A stretch of 64,000 bases of DNA from Aspergillus flavus. Taxonomy: Eukaryota; Ascomycota; Eurotiomycetes; Eurotiales; Aspergillaceae. The stretch is from contig NC_092406.1 of assembly GCF_009017415.1 (NCBI RefSeq), forward strand, positions 2,790,001-2,854,000. The letters run 5' to 3'. A model generated the notes under the pieces. That model was given only the letters and a program-made list of their open reading frames with translations, searched no databases and was not told where the DNA came from. Below, one piece after another: positions 1 through 11,600 of the stretch (positions within the stretch are counted from its first letter, which is position 1; each line of letters begins with the position of its first letter). A program made the translations under genes and the position numbers.

Positions 1-899
1 TATAAGTTACGATAGATGGTTTATTCTTTTGGTTATATGCATCTTTGGAATGGCAGCCATGCCCACGATGATCGATAATGCAGTGGAGACTGCCGACAGG
101 TTGTCTCTGGGGCTCAAAATGGGATGCCCGCTGGAGAAATTGCCCGTATTTTCTAGCGGTTCTTTAAAAAAGCCATCGACATCTGAAGGAATCCAGCAAC
201 CGGAAGGGATGGGCAAAAGTGTAACGACGCCAGTATGGGTTCTTATCTATTTATTTATTACGGAGGACATGCTGTTTTTATTTTATTCACTTCTATTCGC
301 ACAACTAGGGGTCAGGATCTGGGGCCTGTGGGATATGGTCTTGTTTTTCTTCGTTTATATCTTCTCCGCATCGTCGATGTGCTTCATTCTTATCGGATTT
401 TATTCATCGTCTTCTGGGGCGCTCTGGTGATATGATACAGGATTATATCTTGCATAGTTGTCTGGTATATTGTTCTTTTCTCATTGTTCATTCTCGCGGT
501 AGTGCGTTTGACGGTCACTACGATCAGTGCCATCGGATCTTCGTCGGTGGCCAGAATAGCCGAATGATTACCTTCGCATGTTCTCCCTCGCCTGTCAGAG
601 GGATCTGATGGCTGCCTTTGTACTTATAGGACTATACGACCCCTATACGTTAACGACTGTTGAAATGGTTTCTTTTTCCGTTCCCTTGTTAGGTTGACGC
701 GATATCGGACATGATACGATGATGATCAGCAAATCACGATATACTTCAGAGACACTACGATACGATCTAAGCACGATAGTCACGCTAGCGGCATAGACTA
801 CGGCCAAAATACCCCTCATTATCGAACCCCTCATGTTATTTATTTATATACTCAGGATGATCCCATTGGCAGCCAAACCAACTTCTCTTTCAGCACATC
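1..899. other. Left-edge intergenic region, no supportable gene
   Basis: Both strands of the first 430 bases are open: 29-430 on plus (133 codons, hydrophobic C-terminal half) and 7-216 on minus. Neither shows a recognisable domain, splice structure or conserved motif. Either could be the end of a gene cut by the window edge, but I cannot choose between them. Bases 430-899 hold the presumed promoter of the amidase gene. Confidence 0.4.
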
Positions 900-2513
900 A
901 TGGGCAGTAGTGAGACCAACGCTGACCTCCCTTTCGCATTCCATGAGCTCACAATACCGCAATACCACTCGGCACTCATCCATAGACGAACGACATGCGT
1001 CGCAACAATCACAGCGTATATCACCCGGATACACCAGTACAATAGCACCCTGAAAGCGATTCTAGCGATCAACCCTAACGCCCTGCATGAAGCCTACCAG
1101 AAAGACCAAGAACTCGCGCGTGGCATTGACAACACCGACGCAGTCAACCTTGAACTCGCCCTCCGACCTCTACATGGTGTCCCAATAATTCTAAAAGACA
1201 CCTATACGACTGCATTTCTTCCCACTACATCTGGCGTTCGAGCTCTTCGCACCCTAACGACCGACACCTCATGCACTGTCGTGCAGAACCTCCTGAGCAA
1301 TGGCGCCATCATCTTGGCCAAATCCAACCTGCACGAGTTCTCACTGGAGGGAATCACACTCTCTTCACTCGGCGGCCAAACCCTAAACCCCTACGACCTC
1401 ACCCGCACCCCTGGCGGTTCCTCCGGTGGTACGGCCGTCGCCCTGGCGGCTAACATGGGACTGGTAGGCTGTGGTGGCGACACAATGAACTCACTGCGGT
1501 CACCAGCGTCTGCCTGCTCAGTGGTCGGCTTCCGGCCGACTCGGGGCCAGGTCTCCCGGAAAGGCATCGTTCCAGTTACAGAAACACAGGATGTAGCCGG
1601 GCCGATGGGTCGGACGGTAGGGGACGTGCGGATTCTCTTTGAAGCAATGAGAGGAGAAGATGCGGGAGATCCCGCGACTCTGAATGCGCTACGACGTCAA
1701 TCACCCAGTCATACACGTACGTCCAAGATAAAATTGGGCATTTTGAAAGACTACTTTAGCGACGGAAGTACGGCCGAAGGTTTAACGGTCAACAAAGCCA
1801 TCTATGACGCACTAACCAGGCTTGGGTCCAACTCACCATCCATTGACCTCGTTGAGATTCCTCATATGCCCGACTGGGACGTCTTACTTCTCCGTACCAA
1901 AGCAGATACCCAAGCTTACGAATTCCGCACCGTACTCGACGCTTTCCTCAACTCACAAACAGTAACCACACCGCACAGATCCTTGGCTGCCATCGCAGCA
2001 AGTGGCCAATATAACCCCCAAGCTATGACAGCCGTGTTTGACCAGACACTCCAAGGCGACGAGTTCACTCCCACAAGCCCCGAGTACTACTCCCGACTTG
2101 AGATGATAGGATCTCTCAAGGGGTCAGTAGAGCGGTGCTTCCAGGAGCATGGACTCACGGCCTTGGTGTATCCGCATCAGAGACAGCTTGTTGCAAGTGT
2201 GGGATGCACAGTTCAGCCAGGTCGAAATGGGATCCTGGCAGCGTTGACAGGGCGGCCAGCGATTTGCTTCCCTGGTAGGTTGATCCCTATCCAATGCGCC
2301 TACGTGGTGGATACCTGGATTGATACTAGACTGGCATGTGCTCATATTCATATAGCAGGATTCAGTCCCGAGACGCCCTCCGCACCCCTGGGCATCCCCA
2401 TCGGCATCGAACTGATGGGCCAACCCTGGAAAGACCAGGAACTGTTAGATCTCGCGCAAAAATTCGAATCCGTCCTCAAAGCAAGAAAACCGCCCATTCT
2501 TCACCTAAACTAA
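900..2513 (+). CDS. Amidase-signature family hydrolase (GatA/FAAH-like amidase)
   Basis: Hydrolyses an amide bond with the Ser-cisSer-Lys triad of the amidase signature family; the substrate cannot be told from sequence. Visible triad: Lys99 in ILKDT, Ser174 in GGSSGG, and nucleophile Ser198 in DTMNSLRSP. The spacings (75 and 24 residues) are the same as Lys142-Ser217-Ser241 of mammalian FAAH. The usual Gly-Gly before the nucleophile is Met-Asn here. The whole frame is open for 537 codons, but bases 2275-2358 look like an 84-base intron (GTAGGT...ATAGCAG). It is a multiple of three, so it reads through. Removing it joins CFPG directly to FSPETPSAPLG, the normal family spacing, and gives 509 residues. 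Start is the first ATG of the frame. No signal peptide is seen. Confidence 0.88.
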   Translation: MGSSETNADLPFAFHELTIPQYHSALIHRRTTCVATITAYITRIHQYNSTLKAILAINPNALHEAYQKDQELARGIDNTDAVNLELALRPLHGVPIILKDTYTTAFLPTTSGVRALRTLTTDTSCTVVQNLLSNGAIILAKSNLHEFSLEGITLSSLGGQTLNPYDLTRTPGGSSGGTAVALAANMGLVGCGGDTMNSLRSPASACSVVGFRPTRGQVSRKGIVPVTETQDVAGPMGRTVGDVRILFEAMRGEDAGDPATLNALRRQSPSHTRTSKIKLGILKDYFSDGSTAEGLTVNKAIYDALTRLGSNSPSIDLVEIPHMPDWDVLLLRTKADTQAYEFRTVLDAFLNSQTVTTPHRSLAAIAASGQYNPQAMTAVFDQTLQGDEFTPTSPEYYSRLEMIGSLKGSVERCFQEHGLTALVYPHQRQLVASVGCTVQPGRNGILAALTGRPAICFPGRLIPIQCAYVVDTWIDTRLACAHIHIAGFSPETPSAPLGIPIGIELMGQPWKDQELLDLAQKFESVLKARKPPILHLN

Positions 2514-2609
2514 CCATATACATAACATCTACACAGGTACAGTATACATATATATAACCTTCGCAGACCGTCCCGCGATATGTACATCTATCAATCACGA
2601 AACATATAT
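2514..2609. other. Short convergent intergenic spacer
   Basis: An AT-rich spacer between the 3' ends of the amidase and acetyltransferase genes. It probably holds both polyadenylation regions; no specific signal was assigned. Confidence 0.4.
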
Positions 2610-3354
2610 TCAAACCAATACCTGAAAATCTAAATTCTTTCTCCCAAGCTCATCTACAAACTCCCCAACAAACCCAAACCCACACTTCCTCAGCACAGCC
2701 TGACTCCCCAAATTGCCCTCCGCAGTAGCAGCCCACAACCCATCCGCAACAATTACAGCCTCATCCCCTGTCCCGTGCCCCTCTAAAATCTGCTTAATCT
2801 CCCCAAAATGACCCAATGCCCCCTTCACAGCCTCAGTCGCATACCCCTTCCCCCAAGCACCAGCATGAAATCCATACCCTAACTCCCATCGCACCCGATT
2901 CGACCCTGCCGGACACAAAGGCGTCGCCAGCCGCCTGATCCCCATCGTCCCGATCACCTTCGACTCAGGAAACGTAGTACTAGGCTGTAGTTCCCGAATA
3001 GCGAATATGATTTTCGGCTGCCTTTCCTGGGAAATCGTAGTATCATTATCATCAGACGCCAGAACGCAAGACGATAACATCCAATCTATCGTCTGAGAAA
3101 TAGTCATATCAGGTGTCCCCTTTGACCTATTCACCAATTAGCATTAAACAAACACCATATTAACAAATACAAGAATCTAATATCCATAAAACAAACCCAA
3201 TATAAGCAGGAAAAAAGAAAAGAGAAAAAGGAAGAAAAATTGAATCTCACCCCCATCTCGCAACCTCCGGGTCCCGACGCATCTCAAAGACATCCTCCGC
3301 GTCGGAGAGGGCAAGCGGTCGGATATCGAGGCGGGTGGTTTGGAAGGATATCAT
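2610..3354 (-). CDS. GNAT N-acetyltransferase (RimJ/RimL-like), two exons
   Basis: Predicted acetyl-CoA-dependent N-acetyltransferase; the acceptor is unknown. Exon 1 is 3251-3354 and exon 2 is 2610-3126, separated by a 124-base intron (GTGAGA...GAATAG). The join restores one frame of 206 codons. Exon 1 supplies the typical first strand and helix of RimL-type enzymes (TTRLDIRPL, then a DPEVARW segment). Exon 2 has the acetyl-CoA loop region WGKGYATEA around residues 130-140 and the late block EGNLGSQAVLRKCGF, where a residual acetyl-CoA-facing helix is expected. Length fits a single-domain GNAT. It converges on the amidase gene, so shared regulation is unlikely. Confidence 0.82.
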
Positions 3355-4402
3355 TTCTGGACAATTATGTATATCAAGTCTGTGGATTGCTATTCTGGAT
3401 TGGATTTCAAGGGTCAAAGTGATGATGGTGGTTTTATGGGGGTTGGCAATGAGATGGGTGAGTCATTTAGGGTTGAGTCACGATGTCTCACCTGGTTTTG
3501 GGACAATTTGTATAACACTTTTGGGGTGTGGTCTTGGAATATATAATTTTATTTAGGGGGTAAATGTATAGTTGTTTAATTACTATATTAGTGTTTTTGA
3601 ATTTTAACTGGGAAGAAAGTAGTGTCGTAGTGATATATATATATTGGCCAACTTGAACTGCAGTTGGTATTCGTGGACCTTCTAAACCGTGTATGAGCTA
3701 CGCTTGGAACGCCTTGTAGGATATTGGAAGAAATCGTGGATTAAAAATGCATACAACCAAGCTAACATAGTTTTCAGCAAGTGTCGTGGTTATAGTATAT
3801 GCATAATGCTGGTCGAGTCACGTTCATTGGAATCTGTTCCTAATTTGCTTTGATGAGAGGGTGTTGAACTTGGAATTGCTATTGGTGATATACATTTTAT
3901 TGTATATTCTTGGGCCCTGAATTGGAAATATCAGATAATATTCAGTATTGTGGTAGAGGAGTGAGGATGAAGGGTTGTGTTGGCGGATGGGATGTAAGCT
4001 AGTGGTTTCTTCGGTCTACATTACCAATGTACTGAATTCTGGTCACGATTGGAAAGAGCTCTAATTGGAAGAAGTACGCTACGTGGCTTGGATTGCTTCG
4101 TGGTCTAGACTTTACTGCAATGAGATTACTGTAATTGGATACCTACGTAACTGGGGAGCTTCTGCGTTGGAGAGACGGAAGATATATTGATGAGTTTGCG
4201 AAGTAGACATCAAAGTAGTTGTCTATAAGCCGTTCATTGAGAAAGTGATATATCTATGTAATCTATCCATAGCCGGTATATACGGACTGAACCTTTTCTG
4301 TCCATGATGCGCCAACATCAAAAGGGTAATAGAAACGGAAGAAAAGAAAGCAAACAAAGCTGTGTCCCAAATGTCACCCATGCAAAACAAAACGAGAAAG
4401 CT
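3355..4402. other. Intergenic region, no gene seen
   Basis: AT-rich, with only short open frames that share no motif with known proteins. It contains the presumed promoter of the acetyltransferase and the 3' flank of the sideroflexin gene. Confidence 0.5.
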
Positions 4403-5620
4403 TTACATCCCCCGGTTGAACTCGACCATCCCGTCCTTGCCACCCTTCTGCCAGAACTCCTCCTCCAAAGATTGCGCACTGATGGCCTGGCGCTGCGGGA
4501 AGGCTCCCAGCGCCAATGGCAGGGCAAACAGGGACGTAGCAAAGATCAATCCCAGGTTCAGTGGAAGCACCATACGGGGCCGAGCCTGGAGCCAAGCCGT
4601 CTTCTCCAGCCGGAGCAGAACCAACGGCGGCACGACCATGATTGGGGTCGCGTTCAGCACACGGCTGACCGCAGTCTCACCCACAGCAATGGTGGCCGCC
4701 TTCTTGCTCTTACCCAAGCTCTGGATCGGCTCGCCAGTCTCCTCCCGCTTCTTCTTCTCAGCCTCCGACAAAACAGGGTAGACGTCGATACCCTGGCGAA
4801 TCTCCTCACCACGCATAAGGAACACGTTCAGGGCACTGGCACTGGACACAGCGGCGAAAGGCACCAGTCGTCCGAGCATGAGCTTAGTGCTGGGCGACAA
4901 ACCCTTCAGACGGGGCACGAGAGCATTCAGACCCAGTGCCACCGAGCACGATGCCGACACTGCCATCAGGTATGACTTGGCCATCTGAGAGTAGGACAAA
5001 GGGGTGGACTTGTTCGCATTTGCGCTGTTGACGGCGACGTTAAGCGACTGGTTTGCAATCTGCCAAAGAAGTGTACCAGTGGTCTGACAAGTCAATATTA
5101 GCCGACGATATTGCTATACGTCACACAAGGGTCCATACCTGCAGCCCGGGCGTAAGCATGCCAGCCGTCACGACGAGGTTGGTCATAACGTAGCAGGACA
5201 TGCGGAAAGGAAGGAAAACAGGTTCGCCGGTGTCTAAGGAGATTGATTAGACGTATTCAAGATATATCACACTGGCAACGGACCTGGATGCAGAGTGGAA
5301 TCGACCACCTTCTTCGCACGCCACAACTCGGGTGTCATTGCGGGAATGTGGCTCTGCTTATACGAGGAAATAAGCTGCTTCGCACTCTCCAGCCCCGACG
5401 AGGAGACGAACAACATCCTAGTGAATATTAGTCAAAGTAAAGCCGGCGCATGAACAACATCATGCTGGATGCCGCCAGACAGGGCTCTCAGTCATGAAGA
5501 GGCGGAGGGACCATACCTCGGATCGGCGATGTCAGCCGAGTGTCGCACACGGCCCCAGTATGTACTCAGGTCATACTGAGAGGGAGGAAGGTCCCGATTG
5601 CCAGGAATGGAGCTGGACAT
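4403..5620 (-). CDS. Sideroflexin (mitochondrial inner-membrane amino acid carrier), four exons
   Basis: Sideroflexins are multi-pass inner mitochondrial membrane proteins; human SFXN1 carries serine. Exons: 5517-5620, 5284-5417, 5139-5233 and 4403-5083, with introns of 99, 50 and 55 bases, all GT...AG. The join gives 337 residues, close to the usual 320-340. Family blocks in order: an N-terminal PPSQYDLSTYWGRVRHSADI segment, HPDTGEPVFLPFRMS at about residues 78-92, then TLLWQIANQSLNVAVN around 113-128. Several hydrophobic helices follow in the C-terminal half. The start is the first ATG before the conserved N-terminus. It lies in tandem with, but about 1 kb away from, the next minus-strand gene. 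Confidence 0.93.
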
Positions 5621-6593
5621 GGCCGGAGAGCGAGCGTGAGAAGATGGCAAAGGCAGCACCTCTCGAGAAGAGTTCGTGGAGTGAGCGAGGGGGCGAGGGG
5701 GGAAAAAGAGTCATTCGGGGAAGAAGAAAATCATTCACACGAACCACTTCGCACTATCGGAGGCGGTGAGTCCGATAAGGCGCCAGGTCCACCAATGACA
5801 GGCCGCCAATTCCAGAAAGTCGGCAAGGGTCCCGTCACCGCCTTTGCAAGTGGATTTAAGGTCCGGATATCAATCCGAGAATAGCCGCCAGGTACGCTTT
5901 TTCACTGTTTATTTACTATGGGCATTCGCTATGGATTAAGTACAGTTCATTCAATACTCGGTCCTATCCAGTTGATGGGCCACGAGCTCCATCCTGATTT
6001 TGTCCAAAGTCACTAGTTGCAGTAGTACATAGGTATCACGTAGGCCGCTCGCCTGACAATTAATACAAAAATTAGGAAATAAATGATAAACGGCAGTATC
6101 TCACCAGAAATGCATAATAACATAGCCACCAATGTACAACGGTGAGCCAACACATGTTTCAAGGAAATATGGGGGGTATGTCTAAGCTATCGCACAACGA
6201 ACAAAAGAGACCCGTTAAGAAACAAAAAAAAAAGAAGGAAAGGAAAACAAGAAAGAGTGTGGTCGTCAGTCTCGGGACCCCATCGTGAGGGCCGAGAGAA
6301 AAAGCTGACGCGAATCGTGTCATGATCTATCCATAATAGGCGCGCAAGCTGTTGGCTTGCTTGCCTGCGGATGTGGGGTTCATCGTCATAATTACTTTAT
6401 CGGAATCGGTAGGATTTGTGGGCCAATGGCGACGTTGGTGCATGGCCAACGCTCCCGACGGGGACCCGGATGCGATTTCTTTGAGAAGGAGTATGAGTAC
6501 AGAAGACACAGACGTAGACCGATGGCAAGTTGGCTCGCTCCAGACCGACACATTTGGTATGTAGCCAATGGCTGCACGATTCACTGTATCAGA
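5621..6593. other. Intergenic region between two minus-strand genes
   Basis: Bases 5621-5760 are purine-rich on the plus strand, so they give a pyrimidine-rich leader upstream of the sideroflexin ATG, common in fungal promoters. Nothing else was recognised; 6327-6580 has overlapping open frames on both strands with no protein-like signal. Confidence 0.45.
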
Positions 6594-8687
6594 TCAGTAC
6601 ATTGGTTTGGTTGCAAGGCTTCGTGAAGGGGGTAGATACCATTGAATCATCAAGTGGCCACCATTGTCCATGGAATTACAGATACATCTGGTTCCATTGC
6701 TCGGATTGCTGTATCGGTCGGTGCTTGGGGTTGCCAGATCAGGATCCGTCATGGTCGTGGGGGACGTGTTTGGGGCCTGAAGATTGAGATCCAATTCGGC
6801 TCCAAATCGGGGTGGTGAGGAGCGGAGATGCGCCAAGGAGCGTGACGATCGGTTGACCCGTGAGCCGAAGTTGACAGTGTGGGATCGAGGAATGCGGCCC
6901 CTCTCCTGAAGTACCTTTCGGAGTGCATGCTGGGCATCACCGGATTCTTCTTCGGAATCAGCCAGGGGTGCCGGTATAGAACTGGCGCTGCGGTAGGCCA
7001 TGTCGGACGGGATGATCATGGATTGCCGTTTTGGCGTGCGCTTCCAGTCGTCCAGCCCCTGTCTATAAGTTGGCCTTCTGGCTAGACCCCGAGAGGATCC
7101 GTTCCAAGGCGATGCCCGGCCGGATTGGGATGAAGCCGCAGTAGAGGTGTAGGAGCCCTTGGAGTGTGGTCGGGAGCCCGAGTCAGAGAAGGTCATCGAG
7201 GGATTACGGCTGGAAACGGTGGGATACTCCGAAACCTCTGTCGAGTCATACTCGCTTTCGGTCGTCGAACCATCCAAGTCCATCCCGGTGAGAGGGTCTG
7301 ACAGCCCAGTAGGGGCTTCGGTGACGGGTTGCATCTCTGCCTTAGCTCTACCGTCCCTGCCTATCCGAAGGACAACGGACTGGGAGCGCCTGGGAAGACC
7401 AGCAGCGACTGAGTTGGAGCGCTGTAATGGCTGCCGCTGGGGTTTAGTAGGAGATGATCTCTTAGAAGGGCTCTTCCGGATACCACACGAAGACGACATC
7501 ATTCCACCGAACCCGGGACGCTGTGCGGATATAGCACTCTGGGTGAGACTCCGAGTCAGCGTCGGTCGTGCCTGCCGAGGGGTGAAATCATCGTCATCGT
7601 CATCGACGTACGTGGGCAGCTTCTGGTGCACACTCTGCGTGCGTCGAAGCTGCTCCCTTTTGGATTCTTCAGTCTGGTGATGGTAGGGCTGACGTCCCGA
7701 TCTCGAGAAAAGTCTCTTGTCCGGAGTAGGCTGGGGTCCTCCGAAGCGACGGGCCGGAGAACTCAGAAACATGGCTGGGTCTTCAGCCTTGTGAATGGGC
7801 ATACGGGGGGAGGTCGAGAAAGGAGCGGGAAACAGGGCAGCGTCGGTGGGTGCCGCAGAGGTGAAAGCATACGTGTTGGTGTTGAATTCCGGCAGATCTA
7901 GGGTTCCCTCAATCGACGGCAACTGCGGGATGTGAGGGGCCTGAGAAAAGGCCGGGTTCATGTGAAATGAATCAGTCGTATGGGAGTCAAAGAAGTCAGT
8001 ACTACTTCCGGACAAGCCCAAGTCCCCGCCTTGTGGCTCGAGGTCATGATCCCAGAACAATCTCTGCTGAGGAAAGAAAGGCGACGCGGATGCATCAATA
8101 CCGGCCAGCTGGAAGGGGTCCGGAGACGTTTGAAGATCGCCAAACAGCCTGGGGGAGGCTCCCATCAAACGACTTGGAGTCTCGAGGTGCCCACCGATGG
8201 CACTCGAGGCTGACGGCCGTCGCCCTGTTCCGCTGACATTCTCCAGCCCGGTCACCTTTCTCCTGGAAGCACTGCTGGGCGGCGGGGTCTGCATGGAGGC
8301 AGCCGATTTGGTTGATTCCACCGTCCGGGGACCTTCTTCTTCAAAATTTCCATTGGGTTTGATCGCCCGGATGCGCTTGGCTGTATCCGTCTCCTGTTCC
8401 GATTCCTTCAGATTCCGCCCATTGGCTGACTCTGCGCCCGTGTTTGGCAGTCGGAGGGGGTTATTCAAAGGGGTACTCAGTCCGAACTTCTGGGGGGTTC
8501 GGAGGAACTCTGGGCTCGAAGCATATGGATCCGAGGTGTCCCAGGTGACTCTGGGGTCGAAGAAGCTCGATTCGAGCTTGGGGGTTTGGAAGGCTGAATC
8601 GTCGAAGACTGTGGTCGGAGGAGTCCTCGTAGGTGTCTGAGGTTCGCCGTGGGAAAAGCTGAAGCTGAACAGATCGGTCAGCTTCAT
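6594..8687 (-). CDS. Large disordered S/T-P-rich protein of unknown function
   Basis: A single open frame of 697 residues, counting from the first ATG (8685-8687, AAG before it); the frame is open a little further 5' but has no ATG there. I do not recognise the family. The protein is low-complexity and polar, with many Ser/Thr-Pro pairs in the first 250 residues (minimal proline-directed kinase sites), basic patches such as KSPSKRSSPTKPQRQ, and an acidic run of six Asp near residue 372. No transmembrane segment or enzyme motif is visible. A short conserved-looking segment VVLRIGRDGRAKAE lies near residue 440. Composition suggests a regulatory or scaffold protein under kinase control, but that is inference. 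The last 40 residues are less convincing and could contain an unrecognised splice. Confidence 0.7.
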   Translation of the reverse strand: MKLTDLFSFSFSHGEPQTPTRTPPTTVFDDSAFQTPKLESSFFDPRVTWDTSDPYASSPEFLRTPQKFGLSTPLNNPLRLPNTGAESANGRNLKESEQETDTAKRIRAIKPNGNFEEEGPRTVESTKSAASMQTPPPSSASRRKVTGLENVSGTGRRPSASSAIGGHLETPSRLMGASPRLFGDLQTSPDPFQLAGIDASASPFFPQQRLFWDHDLEPQGGDLGLSGSSTDFFDSHTTDSFHMNPAFSQAPHIPQLPSIEGTLDLPEFNTNTYAFTSAAPTDAALFPAPFSTSPRMPIHKAEDPAMFLSSPARRFGGPQPTPDKRLFSRSGRQPYHHQTEESKREQLRRTQSVHQKLPTYVDDDDDDFTPRQARPTLTRSLTQSAISAQRPGFGGMMSSSCGIRKSPSKRSSPTKPQRQPLQRSNSVAAGLPRRSQSVVLRIGRDGRAKAEMQPVTEAPTGLSDPLTGMDLDGSTTESEYDSTEVSEYPTVSSRNPSMTFSDSGSRPHSKGSYTSTAASSQSGRASPWNGSSRGLARRPTYRQGLDDWKRTPKRQSMIIPSDMAYRSASSIPAPLADSEEESGDAQHALRKVLQERGRIPRSHTVNFGSRVNRSSRSLAHLRSSPPRFGAELDLNLQAPNTSPTTMTDPDLATPSTDRYSNPSNGTRCICNSMDNGGHLMIQWYLPPSRSLATKPMY

Positions 8688-11600
8688 CTTTCGGAGTAAT
8701 GAGACGGAGCTCGTTTGGAGCTCCGCGAACCACAAAACCAATTCCCCAACAGCCTCAATTGGGTGTACGCCCCAACAAAATGTAGGAACAATGTGATTCG
8801 AGACAATTTAGGCAAGACGACAGAATCTGCCACAGTATTTCGATACAGAACTAGTGGGTGTAGGAGCAAACCCCGCCTGGGGGCAAAGAACTTAGGAACG
8901 GCGTAGATAGATTGACCAACATACCTGTGGACAGGGTGATCCCAACTCATGTCAGCAACGCTGTGATCCTAGCAACCATTCAACACAAGCTGCCAGGCAA
9001 CCCTCTGGGGCGATGTCCAGATATTTGGGAGCCGTCCGGAATGTTGGAGTGGAGGGGTTCGGTAGGGATCGATTGGCCGATGAATGTACGCCTCCACAAG
9101 CTCATTTGAAGCCGAAGCTAGAAGGCCACCTCGCTAAGAGAGAAGAAATTTATGAATGAAACCCTCGGGAAAGAAATTAAAATAAAATAAAATACAGAAA
9201 CAGGAAACTAGAGCATAATCCTCTATCTTTGTAATTGACGACCACAGGAGAAAGACAAAGAGGCGAGGAGGTTTGAACGAATATAGGGCGAGTGGGAAGG
9301 TGGTCGAAGGTTGGTAGGAAGGTTCTGATGGGAGCTCTCCTGGACAAAGGGAGAAAGTGGAGGAATGCGTACAGTGCGACCTGCCTCGAAAGCCCTTTAT
9401 GATCGACTGTTCTTTGACCTGAGACACAGAGACGAGTTGGCAGTCAAGCTGGAGAAGAAGAGCGTTGTGAAAGAAGGAGAAGAATATCAACTTCGACCGA
9501 AGGATTGGTTGCAAAGAGAGGGGATTTTTTCTTATGTTTTTCTTTTTCTCTGTTGGTAATTTAGTAATGATTTGACAGGTTTTTTTTTACTGTCTTTTTT
9601 TTATGTATCCGCAGATCCACTGAATGGGGACCTCTTTTTTACACTACAAAATTTTTATTTGAATGAATTATGAAAATACCTATAAAACGAGATCCGGATC
9701 TGCTGGGAAAAATAACAGTTAGTACAGGTACTTTTAATCCGTTCCGGGTAATAATTCGATCAGGCTGCGGCCAACCAAAAAAGAGCCATACGGTTTAATC
9801 AAATCAAAAAGCCTCGCAGTCCGATCGTCCTCCACTTTTCAAGTGCTAATGTCTCGTTCTGGTGGAGACAACGCCGGTTGGTGAAGGAATACAGATGAGG
9901 CAGACATGGATAGCTGTGCAAGGCTACTACCATCCTAGGAAATCCGTTGACTATCCTCGGTTTATCGTTATACTTCAGGATAGGGTTGTGTGTGTGTCAG
10001 ATGTGTATGGGTGGATTAACGAGGGGACTCGGAATTCTGGAACTGTGTAGGGCAGGGTATGGTGAGTGAGGTGATTTTTTGCAGTTGCCATGGTTGTCAA
10101 GGCAAAGTGTACATACAATAATTACAGAACTACCAGAAACAAAGTTGACGTACGATGGATATACATCCGATACTACGAATCAAACCGGTACCTTTCCCGG
10201 AGGTGGGACAAGTAACCAAAATGACCGGAAGGGAAGAAATTTGAAAACGGAAAGAGTATACAAAAGAACAATGGAACTGCAAAAGGCGTATGTCTGTGTA
10301 CCTGACTCGACATCTACAACGGAAAAGCGTAACCCTACTACCCCAGGGAAACATGCAAAGTGTAAGTGATATTCCCAAGATGATTGATCTCAATGTTCGA
10401 CGAATTAAGCCCGCCGTGGAGCGTCATTGGTTCCAAAGACAAGGAACGGCCGTCTCTCTTTCCGTGGATCGTCTGGCTCCATCATTTAATTTGAGCACGA
10501 TCTATTTGCTGGCTGGTTTTGGTTGGTCTGACTTGCAGCCCGTCTCCTCTTTTTCCCTTTTTGACCTATAGTAGTACTCCGTACAGCTCCTCTTTGGCCC
10601 AGTCAGGTAGTATCCATCGTACTATGTCCTTCTCCCAGCATGAGAAGAACCATCACGCTCCGTGACCAAAGGGTTTGTTGTCTCCTTCCTTGACAGAGCG
10701 GATGGAGGAGAATCGAAACGAACAACAGACAATTCAAAGCATAAGGTTTGAATAAAATCGAAACTCCTTACGAGGTCTGACGCCGATCCAAACCGCATTT
10801 GGTGACGACAAGACTGACCCTGGTTACTACCCTAGTCAGAACTTAGGTATACTCCTACGAGACGACGTAGACAGTTAGACTACTCACTACCCTCGGACTC
10901 CCTTTCAACTGGGGTCGCTCTCGATTCCCGTCGTCCAACCAGTGACCTCTCGCCCCAAAGTCAGGCCAATTTTTTAGTTTGGGATTCTTGGATTTTCTCA
11001 GCTCCAGCCTCCAGCCTCCTCTTCGATCGGCTCTGCCCCCACGGGCTTAAAGACTGGAGAACGACGGAACCGAATGACGACATCCTAGGTGGTACTTTTT
11101 ACTATAAACCTCGTACGCGTTCGGCGTTTCCTTGAATTAGATACCCAGGGCACCATCTTCCCCGGAAGAGGCGTCAACACTCCATTTTCCTACTTTTTTT
11201 TTCTAAAAAAAAAATGAATTATTTCAATTGAAGATTATCAATTCTATTCGTATTGACAGAAAACGGACAAATGATGACGTTAACGATTACAGTTCCAACC
11301 GTTAGTTTCGGAATATTTAATTGAGGACGGAGGGAAGTGAAAAAGACTATTTATTCTCTCTAGACCGCTAAAGCATTCAATTTCCATCGCCCTTTCCCCG
11401 TGACCGACTCCAGCTAATATTACCCGTTTGGGCATAACCATATTCAGGCAATCGGACATGAGGCGACATTCTAGACTCTCAACTGGTTCCAAGTTGCCCC
11501 TGTCTTGCCTGGGTTGATCCGCCCAATAATACTGTGACTGTGCTCAGCCTGATGGGGCTTGAAACTCCCGGTCAGCACTACTATTCACTCACTTTCAGGG

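Noticed and set aside
29..430. 133-codon plus-strand frame at the left edge
   Set aside because: Not confidently coding: the opposite strand is equally open over the first 216 bases, and the hydrophobic half comes from T-rich DNA.
4304..4975. 223-codon plus-strand frame
   Set aside because: Antisense to the last sideroflexin exon; composition is low-complexity and shows no domain.
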